A stretch of DNA of 64,000 nucleotides, from contig JAIOAT010000011.1 in assembly GCA_019873685.1 (NCBI GenBank), positions 1 to 64,000 on the forward strand, read 5' to 3'. The notes under the pieces are model-generated. The model was not told the origin of the DNA. It ran no database searches and was given only the letters and a program-made list of their open reading frames with translations. Positions within the stretch are counted from its first letter, which is position 1, and the number at the start of each line of letters is the position of its first letter. This DNA comes from Chloroflexota bacterium. GTDB taxonomy: Bacteria; Chloroflexota; Anaerolineae; Aggregatilineales; Ch27. Of the stretch, positions 8,936-17,228 are shown in pieces. A program made the position numbers and the translations under genes.

Positions 8936-10999
8936 ATGCTCGCTGAACTGGGGATCATCACCACTGCTGTCGCGCTGTTGCTGGCCTGGTACGCGGTGCT
9001 GGCCAGCGTCTGGGGGGCGCAGTCGGGTAGCGAGCGCTGGGTCTACAGCGCCCGCAATGCCGCCCTGCTGACCTGGCCGCTGCTGACCGCTGCCTGCGCC
9101 GCGATGATCATCAGCCAGGTGAACGGCGACTTTCATATTGAATATGTGTGGGCCACTACGGAGCGCTCTTCCGATATCTTCTTCAAGCTGACAGCGTTGT
9201 GGGGCGGGCAGGCGGGATCGCTCCTGTTCTGGTCGTGGGTGCTCAGCACCTTTTCCGCGGCGGCATTGCTGTGGAACTGGCGCAGCGAACGGCGGCTGAT
9301 GCCCTACGTGATCGCTTTCACGATGGGCACGCTGGGGTTTTTCCTGATCCTGAACGTGATTATCGAGAATCCCTTCACCCGCCTGTGGCAATATCCCAAC
9401 GGCCAAGTGGAGACAGCGCTCTTCCAGCCGGCGGGAGCGATGCCGGCCATCCCGCGCGATGGGCGCGGCCTTAACCCGCTGCTGCGCCACCCCGGCATGG
9501 TCTTTCACCCGCCAACGCTGTATCTGGGTTACGTGGGTATGGTGATCCCCTGGGCATTCGCCATGGCCGCGCTGGCTTCCGGAGAACTGAGTACCCACTG
9601 GATCCGGGCGACGCGACGGTGGATCCTGGTCGCCTGGTTGTTCCTGAGCCTGGGGCTGATTCTGGGCGGGCGCTGGGCGTATGATGTGCTGGGCTGGGGC
9701 GGCTACTGGGGCTGGGACCCGGTGGAAAACGCGGCCCTGCTGCCCTGGCTGACTGGCACGGCCTTCCTCCACAGTGTGATGATCCAGGAGAAGCGTGGGA
9801 TGCTCAAGGTCTGGAACATGGCCCTGATCATCCTGACCTACCTGCTGGTCATCCTGGGCACGTTCAGCACGCGCAGTGGCATTGTCAGCAGCGTGCATAG
9901 CTTCGCCCAGTCCCCGATCGGCCCGCCGATGTTCGCCTTCCTGGCGATCAGCGCGCTGCTGAGCATTGGCCTGTGGCTGTACCGCTGGCAGCGCGGTGAA
10001 CTGGCCGCCGAGCATCATCTGGAAAGCTGGCTGAGCCGCGAGTCGCTGTTCATCCTCAATAACCTGCTCTTTGTAGCGATTACCGTGGCGGTGTTCTGGG
10101 GCAGCTACGCTCCGATCTTCACCGAGTTGTTCATCGGCGAGAAGATCACACTGGGGCCGCCGTACTTCAACAGCGTGACTGCGCCGCTGTTCGCCGCCCT
10201 GTATGTGCTGATGGGTATCGCGCCGCTTTCCGCCTGGGGCCGGACTTCCAGCAAACGCCTGGGCCGCGCTATGCTGATCCCGCTGCTGCTGACCGCTGCG
10301 CTGGTCATCCTGCTGGTGGTCTTTGGGATGCGCAACTGGATGGCGATCCTGGGCTACGCGCTGGTGGGCTTTGCCGGTTTTGTGACCCTGTATGAGATCT
10401 GGCGTGGGGTGAAAGCGCGCGCCCAGCGCGAGTCCTGGCTGATGGCGGCCTGGAAGCTCTTTGGTCGCAACCGCCGCCGTTATGGCGGGTATGTCATCCA
10501 TCTGGGCGTGGTGGTGATCGGCCTGGGTGTGATCGGCAGCACGGTCTTCCAGCAGGAAACGCAGCGCACGCTGGCCGAAGGCGAGGCCCTGACACTGGGC
10601 CGCTACACGATGGTCTATGACCGGTTGACGCGGGCTGTGGCCGCGGATGGCCGCGTGATGACCATCGCCGAGGTCGAAGTCTACGACGGCAACCGGCTGG
10701 TCGCCACACTGCGGCCCCGCCAGGACTTCTTCCCGAACACCGAAGGCATGAACACGATGACCATCGCCGGTTCCTACAGCACACTGGAGAGCGACTTCTA
10801 CGTGCTGCTGGTGGCCTGGGAGGAGATCAGCCAGGCCGGGGCGACCTTCAAGGTCTACCTCAACCCGCTGGTCAACCTGGTCTGGTGGGGCGGGATCATC
10901 CTGATTGTGGGGATCATGGTCGCGGCCTGGCCGGAACCGGATCGGCTGCGCGCCGCGCGGGAGATGAGCGCGGCAGGGGCGACCTCGTTGCGGGTCTAA
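8936..10999 (+). CDS. ccmF: CcmF haem lyase subunit
   Basis: 687 aa multi-spanning membrane protein, close to the usual 630-690. The tryptophan-rich haem-handling WWD segment reads GWGGYWGWDPVENAALLPWL (about residues 252-271). Conserved histidine-bearing blocks such as HPGMVFHPPTLYLGY precede it, and a large periplasmic domain lies near the C-terminus. CcmF ligates haem from CcmE to apocytochrome CxxCH motifs together with CcmH. GAGGAG precedes the ATG. It follows ccmE by 178 nt, which contain no convincing gene, and precedes ccmH by 33 nt. Strong assignment. Confidence 0.95.
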   Translation: MLAELGIITTAVALLLAWYAVLASVWGAQSGSERWVYSARNAALLTWPLLTAACAAMIISQVNGDFHIEYVWATTERSSDIFFKLTALWGGQAGSLLFWSWVLSTFSAAALLWNWRSERRLMPYVIAFTMGTLGFFLILNVIIENPFTRLWQYPNGQVETALFQPAGAMPAIPRDGRGLNPLLRHPGMVFHPPTLYLGYVGMVIPWAFAMAALASGELSTHWIRATRRWILVAWLFLSLGLILGGRWAYDVLGWGGYWGWDPVENAALLPWLTGTAFLHSVMIQEKRGMLKVWNMALIILTYLLVILGTFSTRSGIVSSVHSFAQSPIGPPMFAFLAISALLSIGLWLYRWQRGELAAEHHLESWLSRESLFILNNLLFVAITVAVFWGSYAPIFTELFIGEKITLGPPYFNSVTAPLFAALYVLMGIAPLSAWGRTSSKRLGRAMLIPLLLTAALVILLVVFGMRNWMAILGYALVGFAGFVTLYEIWRGVKARAQRESWLMAAWKLFGRNRRRYGGYVIHLGVVVIGLGVIGSTVFQQETQRTLAEGEALTLGRYTMVYDRLTRAVAADGRVMTIAEVEVYDGNRLVATLRPRQDFFPNTEGMNTMTIAGSYSTLESDFYVLLVAWEEISQAGATFKVYLNPLVNLVWWGGIILIVGIMVAAWPEPDRLRAAREMSAAGATSLRV

Positions 11000-11032
11000 C
11001 TGCTGGTCGGTGGTTCTGATGACAACAGTGAG

Positions 11033-11572
11033 ATGGGCAAACGTATGACAACAGGTCGGGTAATGTCCCACATGATCCTGGCGGTGGTGGCCGTTCTGCT
11101 GCTGGGCGCGCCGCTACTGGTTGACGCGCAGGGTGGCGGGCAGGGCACAACGCCGGTGCGGGAAGTGACCGCGGATGAGGTCAACCGGGTCAGCCGTAAG
11201 CTGTACTGCCCGGTGTGTGAGAACATCCCGCTGGATGTCTGCGGCACGGCGGCCTGCGCCCGCTGGCGCGCCCAGGTGCGTACCCTGCTGGAGCAGGGCA
11301 AAACCGAGGATGAGGTGATCAACTACTTTGTGGAGCAGTTCGGCCAGCGCGTGGTCGGCACGCCGCAGGACCCGACGCTCAATTTCCTCTCCTGGGCGGT
11401 GCCGCTGGCCTCGGTGGTGATCGGCGTGGTGGTGGCGGGATACGCGCTGGTGCGCTGGCGTCGCCTGAGCGTACCGGAGCGTCCCTCAGCCGCTGACGAC
11501 GCCGCGGACCTGGCGGGTGTTGATGACGATTACCGGAAGCGTCTGGAACGCGAATTGAGGAACCTGGAATGA
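11033..11572 (+). CDS. ccmH: CcmH/CcmL-type apocytochrome thiol reductant with two extra cysteines
   Basis: 179 aa. A signal/anchor segment (residues 13-32) precedes the CcmH three-helix domain, and a second membrane segment lies at about residues 122-143. The active-site pair is LYCPVCEN (C59, C62), matching the family LRCxxCQ. Two further cysteines, C70 and C75, follow within 13 residues inside an insertion that the proteobacterial proteins lack. It reduces or presents the apocytochrome thiols before haem attachment. Its stop overlaps the thioredoxin gene as ATGA. ATG 11045 is an alternative start. Confidence 0.88.
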   Translation: MGKRMTTGRVMSHMILAVVAVLLLGAPLLVDAQGGGQGTTPVREVTADEVNRVSRKLYCPVCENIPLDVCGTAACARWRAQVRTLLEQGKTEDEVINYFVEQFGQRVVGTPQDPTLNFLSWAVPLASVVIGVVVAGYALVRWRRLSVPERPSAADDAADLAGVDDDYRKRLERELRNLE

Positions 11573-12159
11573 GCGATGTGAGCGCGCCTGATGGCAACCT
11601 GTCGATTCCTTCCGAACCGGCGGCCCGTCCGCGATGGTTGTCGGCCTTTGCGGTGGTCATCTTCCTGCTGGTCGTTGCGTTGCTGGGGGTGCTGGGACTG
11701 CGCCTGATTGAGGCCAACAAGACCCAGCCCAATCACGGCCCCGCGCCCGACTTCACCCTGCAGATCTTCGATGAGCTGGGCGGCGGTGAACTGCGGCTGA
11801 GCGAGCAGCGGGGTAAGGTGGTTGTGGTCAATTTCTGGGCCAGCTGGTGCGGTCCCTGCCGGGTAGAAGCGCCGGATCTGCAGGCCGTGTGGGAAGCCTA
11901 CCGCGACCGCGGAGATGTCCTGATTGTGGGCGTGGATTACGTGGACAATACCGCTGACGCGTTGGCCTACATTGAGGAATTCGGGATCACCTATCCCAAT
12001 GGCCCCGACCTGGGCACCAGAATCTCCACCGCTTACCGTATCCAGGGCGTGCCGGAGACTTTCGTGATCGGCAAGGATGGCAACATCTTCCAGTTTATTT
12101 TTGCGGGCGTGACGGCCCGTGAACTGTCTAATGTCATCGACCGCGCCCTGGCCCAGTGA
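11569..12159 (+). CDS. CcmG/ResA-like membrane-anchored thioredoxin
   Basis: 196 aa. A polar N-terminal tail and one membrane anchor (about residues 23-46) are followed by a thioredoxin fold with the active site WASWCGPCR (C94, C97) and the cis-proline loop GVPETF. This is the ResA/CcmG/TlpA arrangement, which keeps CcmH and apocytochrome thiols reduced on the outer side of the membrane. It overlaps ccmH by 4 nt, so the two are translationally coupled. Confidence 0.9.
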   Translation: MSDVSAPDGNLSIPSEPAARPRWLSAFAVVIFLLVVALLGVLGLRLIEANKTQPNHGPAPDFTLQIFDELGGGELRLSEQRGKVVVVNFWASWCGPCRVEAPDLQAVWEAYRDRGDVLIVGVDYVDNTADALAYIEEFGITYPNGPDLGTRISTAYRIQGVPETFVIGKDGNIFQFIFAGVTARELSNVIDRALAQ

Positions 12160-12207
12160 GCCAGACTGACAGCGACGGTCTATACCAGCGGAGTGACGGA
12201 CGAACGC

Positions 12208-12615
12208 ATGGAATCGGAATCCCTGATCCTGGGCATCATGATTGTGGCGCTGTGCCTGCTTGTTGTGCTCTGGCCGTTCCTGAGCACACGGCGCGACTCT
12301 GTGGCGCGGAACGGGCATCTGAACGGGGAAATGGAGCGCCTGATCGCCCAGCGCGATGCGATCTACGCCACTATCCGTGACCTGGACTTTGACTACCGGA
12401 CGGGCAAGCTGACGGACGAAGACTACCGTACCCAGCGGGAAGCCTGGGTGGCGCGCGGGGTGGATGTACTCAAAGCGCTGGATACCCTGCAACAGGCCGC
12501 TGAAGCGGCTCCGGCAGCGAACGGCGCTGCTGCTGGCCCGGTGCTGGAAGCTGACCTGCTGGATTATGATGCGCAGATTGAGTCCGCCGTGGCTGCCCGG
12601 CGGCGCTCCACCTGA
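12208..12615 (+). CDS. CcmI-like small membrane protein
   Basis: 135 aa. One N-terminal membrane segment (about residues 4-24) precedes a charged helical region, LDFDYRTGKLTDEDYRTQREAW, that matches the short motif after the membrane segment in CcmI/CycH-type proteins and in SHOCT-like tails. It lacks a TPR domain. Located between the thioredoxin and a dihaem lipoprotein, it is plausibly an assembly factor for cytochrome c maturation. A GTG at 12193 could add five residues; GGAG lies ahead of both. Confidence 0.6.
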   Translation: MESESLILGIMIVALCLLVVLWPFLSTRRDSVARNGHLNGEMERLIAQRDAIYATIRDLDFDYRTGKLTDEDYRTQREAWVARGVDVLKALDTLQQAAEAAPAANGAAAGPVLEADLLDYDAQIESAVAARRRST

Positions 12616-12628
12616 TAAGAACCCTCCT

Positions 12629-14581
12629 ATGATCAAGACCAGAGTTTTGACTGTCCTCAGCGTCATGCTGGTGATTGCGCTGGCGGGGTGCGGCCTGGCC
12701 AGCGAGCCGGAGATCGTGCAGGAAATCCCGCTGCCGACTCCAGCGCCAACCATCGTCAGCCCGGAGACACCGCCCGACCTGGCGGCGGGCGCTGCCTTTT
12801 ATGCGGCGCACTGCGCTGTGTGCCACGGCCAGGGTGGGCGAGGCGACGGCCAAATGGTGCGCGATGGGCGGTTGCAGACCCCACCGCCCAGCTTTGCCGA
12901 CCTGGCGACCAGCAGCGGTCAGACGCCGCTGGATTATATGGCCGTGATCACCGACGGTAACATGCTGGCCGGGATGCCGCCGTTCTCCAGCTACAGCATC
13001 CAGGATCGCTGGAATGTGGCCGCGTATGTCTTTTCCGGCTGGGTGACGCCTGAGCAGATCGTGCAGGGTGGGGCGGTCTACGAAGCGAATTGTGTCTCCT
13101 GTCATGGCGATGGCACGGGCAACGGGCCGCAGGCGCTGGAGATCATGCCCGATCTGACCGCGCCGGATTACTGGGCCGAGGTCAGCAATGAGACGCTCCT
13201 TCAGGCGATCAGCGCCGGGATCAGCCCGGAGATGCCCGGCTTCGCTGATACGCTGAGCGAGGCCGAAATCCTGGCCGTCACTGCCTATGTGCGCTCCCTG
13301 GCAGTCAAGGGAACGCCGGGCTTCCCCGCCAGCGGGGAAACTGTGATGGCCGAAGCGCAGGCGACCCCAACCGCGACGCCTGCAGCGGCGAATGGGGAAG
13401 GCGCAGGCGGCGCTGGCGAGGTGGCGGAGGCGGCCAGCAGCGCGGAGCCGGAGCAGATCAGCCTGACCGGGACGGTGATCAATCGATCGGCGGGTGGAAC
13501 CGTACCTATCGGAGCGCCGATCACGCTGCACATGTTCGATCCGCCCGATTTTGCTGAGACCACCCTCGAAGGCGAGATCGGCCCGGATGGCAGCTACCGC
13601 TTTGAGAATGTGCCGCACGTGGCCGACCGGGTCTACCTGCTCTCACTGCGGTACCAGGATGTCTTCTTCAGCAGCACGATCTACAGGCTGGAAGACGCCA
13701 GCGGGGCTACGATTGACACGGCTGTCGAGATATTCGAGACGACCAACGATCCAGCGGCGTTACGCTTTACGTCGGGGGTGATGCGCGTCACGTTCTCGCA
13801 GTTTGGTATGGAAGTGGCCGAGGTGCTCAGCATCACCAACGACTCGGATCGGCTCTTCCTGACGGATGAGACCATCAGCGACAACCAGCGGGTCGCGTTG
13901 CGCATCCCCTTGCCGCCCGGCGCTGCGGGGATCGGCTTTGAGCCGGGGATGCAGGGCACACGCTTCCTGATGAACGAGGATGAAACGGTCATCCTGGATA
14001 CCCAGCCGGTGCGGCCCGGACGGGACGATATCTTCTTCAGCTACTTCATCCCCTATGAGGACGGCGCAATTATCGAGCAGGAGGTAGCGTACCCCTTCAG
14101 CGGGCCGTTCCACCTGCTCATCGAAGCCGGGCAGGTGACGGTGAGCGGCACGGGCTTCGAGGGCGGCGGTCAGCCGGTTGATATGGGTGGGCGCGCCTTT
14201 GACGCCTACGTGGCCCGGCTGGATGTCCCGGCGGGCGGTGCGATTAGCTTCACCCTCTCCGGGCGGCCGCAGGCGGCCAGCGCCGGGAGCACTGCTCAGG
14301 CAGAGGGTGGACTATCTCCGCTGGTCATCGGCCTGATCGTGGCTGGCGTCCTGCTGATCGGTGTGGGCGGGTTCCTGTTCCTGCTGCGGCAGGGCGTCCG
14401 CGATACGCGACAGGCCGCCATCGACGATCTGCTGGAGCAGATCGCCGCTCTGGACGACCGCCATGACCGGGGCGAGATCGCCGATAATGAGTACCAGCAG
14501 GTGCGCACGCGGCTGAAGGCGCGGCTGGCCCGCCTGATGCGCGAGCAGGAAGCAGGGCCGGGCGAAGGCGGGTCGGCATGA
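12629..14581 (+). CDS. Dihaem cytochrome c lipoprotein with C-terminal anchor and CcmI-like tail
   Basis: 650 aa. The signal peptide ends in the lipobox ALAGC (C21). Two cytochrome c domains follow with CAVCH (C62, C65, H66) and CVSCH (near residue 155), then a Thr/Pro/Ala/Gly linker, a beta-rich region of about 300 residues without recognised motifs (carboxypeptidase-regulatory-like at its start, GTVINRSAGGTVP), a membrane segment (about residues 572-594) and a cytoplasmic helix, DRGEIADNEYQQVRTRLKARL. That tail resembles the motif in the preceding CcmI-like gene. It overlaps ccmA as ATGA. The in-frame start at 12464 is rejected because it lies inside the previous gene. Confidence 0.82.
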   Translation: MIKTRVLTVLSVMLVIALAGCGLASEPEIVQEIPLPTPAPTIVSPETPPDLAAGAAFYAAHCAVCHGQGGRGDGQMVRDGRLQTPPPSFADLATSSGQTPLDYMAVITDGNMLAGMPPFSSYSIQDRWNVAAYVFSGWVTPEQIVQGGAVYEANCVSCHGDGTGNGPQALEIMPDLTAPDYWAEVSNETLLQAISAGISPEMPGFADTLSEAEILAVTAYVRSLAVKGTPGFPASGETVMAEAQATPTATPAAANGEGAGGAGEVAEAASSAEPEQISLTGTVINRSAGGTVPIGAPITLHMFDPPDFAETTLEGEIGPDGSYRFENVPHVADRVYLLSLRYQDVFFSSTIYRLEDASGATIDTAVEIFETTNDPAALRFTSGVMRVTFSQFGMEVAEVLSITNDSDRLFLTDETISDNQRVALRIPLPPGAAGIGFEPGMQGTRFLMNEDETVILDTQPVRPGRDDIFFSYFIPYEDGAIIEQEVAYPFSGPFHLLIEAGQVTVSGTGFEGGGQPVDMGGRAFDAYVARLDVPAGGAISFTLSGRPQAASAGSTAQAEGGLSPLVIGLIVAGVLLIGVGGFLFLLRQGVRDTRQAAIDDLLEQIAALDDRHDRGEIADNEYQQVRTRLKARLARLMREQEAGPGEGGSA

Positions 14582-15294
14582 TTGAAGTGCGTGGGTTGGT
14601 CAAAGCGTTCGGCCTGCTGCCGGTGTTGCGCGGCCTGAACCTGTCGGTGGAGCGCGGGGCGTTTGTGGCCCTGCTGGGGCCGAATGGTTCCGGCAAGACG
14701 ACACTGATGCGCATCCTGGCCGCGCTGAGCAAGCCGACCGCCGGGACGGTGACGATCGGCGGCTGGCGATTGCCGGAGGAAGCGGCGGCGGTGCGCGCCC
14801 AGCTGGGTGTGGTAGCCCACCAGCCGCTGCTGTATGACGGCCTGACGGCGCGGGAAAACCTGGAATTTTACGCCAGGCTCTACAGTCTGTCACGGGAGAA
14901 TCGGGCTGCCCGCGTGGATGAAGTGCTGGCGCGGGTTGGACTGGCGGCGCGCGCGGATGATCTGGTGCGCACGTTCTCGCGCGGGATGCAACAGCGGCTG
15001 GCCATCGCCCGCGCTATCCTGCATCGCCCGCATGTCCTGCTCTTTGATGAGCCGTATACCGGCCTGGACCAGGACGCCGCGGCCATGCTGGACGCGCTGC
15101 TGGGCGATATTGCCCGCGACGGCCACACCATCGTGATGACCTCCCACGATCTGTTCCGGGCGCGGGCGCTCAGCACGCACGTGGCGATCCTCAGTCGCGG
15201 CCAGATCGGTTATTATGAGCGTTCGGCAGCGATTCAGCCGCAGGAACTGCCGGCGTTATATGCGGAAGTGACCGGGGCGGCTTCGGTGAGATGA
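14578..15294 (+). CDS. ccmA: CcmA, ATPase of the haem-maturation ABC complex
   Basis: 238 aa ABC ATPase with Walker A GPNGSGKTT (residues 34-42), signature FSRGMQQRLAIARA, Walker B VLLFDEPYTGLD and a switch histidine in MTSHDL. With CcmB and CcmC it powers release of haem-loaded CcmE. Overlaps of 4 nt on both sides (with the cytochrome lipoprotein and with ccmB) tie it to this operon, which is what separates it from other ABC ATPases. Confidence 0.92.
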   Translation: MIEVRGLVKAFGLLPVLRGLNLSVERGAFVALLGPNGSGKTTLMRILAALSKPTAGTVTIGGWRLPEEAAAVRAQLGVVAHQPLLYDGLTARENLEFYARLYSLSRENRAARVDEVLARVGLAARADDLVRTFSRGMQQRLAIARAILHRPHVLLFDEPYTGLDQDAAAMLDALLGDIARDGHTIVMTSHDLFRARALSTHVAILSRGQIGYYERSAAIQPQELPALYAEVTGAASVR

Positions 15295-16025
15295 CGATGA
15301 CGGAAACAGCGCAGTCGACTTCCCAGCAGACCGCCGCACCGCGCGCACTGAAGACTCCTTTCTGGCGGGCGATGATCGCCCTGGCGGCCAAAGACCTGCG
15401 CATCGAGGTGCGCGGGCGCGAGTTGATCAACGCCATGCTGCTCTTTGCGGCGCTGTCGGTGCTGATCTTTAGCTTCGCCCTGGAACTTGACCGCACTGCG
15501 CGGGAGACTTCCATCGCCGGGGTGCTGTGGGTGACGGTGGTCTTCGCCGGGATGCTGGGGCTGGGGCGGAGCCTGGCCGCGGAAAAGGATCGCGGCAACC
15601 TGGATGCGTTGCTGCTGGCCCCGGTAGACCGGGCGGCGCTCTTCTTCGGCAAGATGCTCAGTAACCTGCTGTTCATGCTGGTGGTGGCGTTGTTGCTGGT
15701 AGTGCTGAGCACAGTGCTCTTCAATGTCTCGCTGTTCAAGCCCTGGCTGGGGCTGGTGATCGTGCTGGGGACGGTCGGCTTTGCGACGGTGGGCACACTG
15801 CTCTCCAGTATGGCGGTGCACACCCGCGCCCGGGAAACCATGCTGCCGATCCTGTTGTTGCCGGTCAGTCTGCCGATCATCCTCAGCGCCGTGCGGGCCA
15901 GCACCGCGATCCTGACCGGCGCGCCGCAGGAAGACTGGATCGCCTGGCCGCAACTGCTGTTTGCCGCCGATTTGATCCTGCTGGCGCTGGCCTACGTGTT
16001 GTTCGATTTTGTGGTGGAAGAATAA
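15291..16025 (+). CDS. ccmB: CcmB haem-maturation ABC permease
   Basis: 244 aa with six hydrophobic segments and the family features LAAKDLRIEVRGRE near the N-terminus and EKDRGNLDALLLAPVDR in the first cytoplasmic loop. It is the membrane partner of CcmA in the CcmABCD complex. It starts inside the ccmA stop (ATGA). Confidence 0.92.
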   Translation: MTMTETAQSTSQQTAAPRALKTPFWRAMIALAAKDLRIEVRGRELINAMLLFAALSVLIFSFALELDRTARETSIAGVLWVTVVFAGMLGLGRSLAAEKDRGNLDALLLAPVDRAALFFGKMLSNLLFMLVVALLLVVLSTVLFNVSLFKPWLGLVIVLGTVGFATVGTLLSSMAVHTRARETMLPILLLPVSLPIILSAVRASTAILTGAPQEDWIAWPQLLFAADLILLALAYVLFDFVVEE

Positions 16026-16049
16026 GTGGCGGACTGAAAGGAGCCATCC

Positions 16050-16772
16050 ATGACCCTCGTTGACTCACCTGCTCGACCGAGCCGCCTGTTGACCGGGATG
16101 ACCATCCTGGCCGTGGTGATGTTTGTTGCTGCTACGTTGATGGCGCTTTTCTACGCGCCGACCGATCAGCAGGGCCATGTGCAGCGCATCTTCTATATGC
16201 ACCTGGGGGCGTTCATGGGCGGCGCGCTGGCCTTTTTGATCGGCGCTGTGGCCAGCGCCCTGTACCTGGCCCGCCGCCAGAAGCGCTGGGACACCCTGGC
16301 GCTCTCCGCCATCGAGATCGGGCTGGTGCTCAGCGGCTTCAACATCGTGAGCGGGGCGGTATGGGCGCGCCCGATCTGGAATACCTGGTGGACGTGGGAC
16401 CCGCGCCTGACCTCTGCGGCGGTGATGTGGCTGACCTACGCGGCCTATATGATGCTGCGTAACGGCATCGAGGACCCGGATCGGCGCGCCCGCTTTGGCG
16501 GCGTATACGGGATCGTGGCCTTCACCAGCGTGATCTTCACCACAGTGATCACCCGCGTCCGGCCTGATACCATCCATCCGGTGGTGGTTGGCCCCAGCCC
16601 GCAGAACGCGCAGGGCAGCTTTGAGATTAACAGCAGCGCAATGACGGTCACGCTGGTCTTTAACATCGTCACCTACGTCATCCTGGCGCTCACGTTGATC
16701 TGGCATCGTGTCCGCCTGGAGGAACTGGCGGAGCGTGTCCAGCAGATCAAGGTGCGGATGTTCAGCCGCTAG
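16050..16772 (+). CDS. ccmC: CcmC haem-handling protein
   Basis: 240 aa with six membrane segments. The WWD motif is WWTWDPRLTSAAVMWL, and conserved histidines flank it (FYMHLG and DTIHPVV). CcmC delivers haem to CcmE. AAGGAG lies 7 nt before the ATG. It begins 24 nt after ccmB. Confidence 0.94.
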   Translation: MTLVDSPARPSRLLTGMTILAVVMFVAATLMALFYAPTDQQGHVQRIFYMHLGAFMGGALAFLIGAVASALYLARRQKRWDTLALSAIEIGLVLSGFNIVSGAVWARPIWNTWWTWDPRLTSAAVMWLTYAAYMMLRNGIEDPDRRARFGGVYGIVAFTSVIFTTVITRVRPDTIHPVVVGPSPQNAQGSFEINSSAMTVTLVFNIVTYVILALTLIWHRVRLEELAERVQQIKVRMFSR

Positions 16773-16807
16773 CAGACCCGACGACGAAACGGGAAGGATA
16801 GTTGCGC

Positions 16808-17032
16808 ATGGCTCTTCAACAGGCAGGCATCCCGGACAATGTGGCATACCTGGTGCTGGGGTTGATCATCCTGGCGCTGTTCCTTGGTGGGTGGTTGGCC
16901 AGTTTCCTCTGGCGGTTGCGCAATCTGCGCCGGGAGATGGCGCTTTTGCAGCGGCTTGATGCGGAGGAAGCGACTGCGCCGGGCCAGCTGAGCGTGGCTG
17001 AGACGCCGTCACGCCACGCCCGCCCTACCTGA
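16808..17032 (+). CDS. ccmD: CcmD-like small membrane protein
   Basis: 74 aa: one membrane segment (about residues 11-31) and then a charged amphipathic helix (RLRNLRREMALLQRLDAEE). Size, topology and position straight after ccmC fit CcmD, which ties CcmE to CcmABC. Sequence conservation in this family is low, so the call rests on context. GGAAGGA precedes ATG 16808. Confidence 0.68.
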   Translation: MALQQAGIPDNVAYLVLGLIILALFLGGWLASFLWRLRNLRREMALLQRLDAEEATAPGQLSVAETPSRHARPT

Positions 17033-17068
17033 TCCCGGCGTGCCAGGCACAGTATGGCGGTGATCGTT

Positions 17069-17103
17069 GCGCCCGCGGAGCGTTGGCCCTCCTCCGCGGG
17101 CGC
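17069..17103 (+). terminator. Hairpin at the end of the ccm operon
   Basis: A perfect 12-bp inverted repeat (GCGCCCGCGGAG at 17069-17080, its complement at 17092-17103) around an 11-nt loop, 36 nt after the ccmD stop. No T-run follows, so it is a structural end or a weak terminator. The rest of 17033-17228 shows nothing else. Confidence 0.5.
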
Positions 17104-17228
17104 GATGATTCCCTGCCCTGGCCCCACCAAGGTGATTATTACTCCCGGCCTATTGGTCTTTGCTTGGGAGCGCAGGTAAGATAGGCATAAGCATCAAACA
17201 GGCGTATGCAGTGGGAAGGAGCCTGACC

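Noticed and set aside
8921..11071. 716-codon frame on the minus strand opposite ccmF
   Set aside because: Gln/His/Arg/Pro-rich shadow of a multi-spanning membrane protein; ccmF has the WWD motif and RBS.
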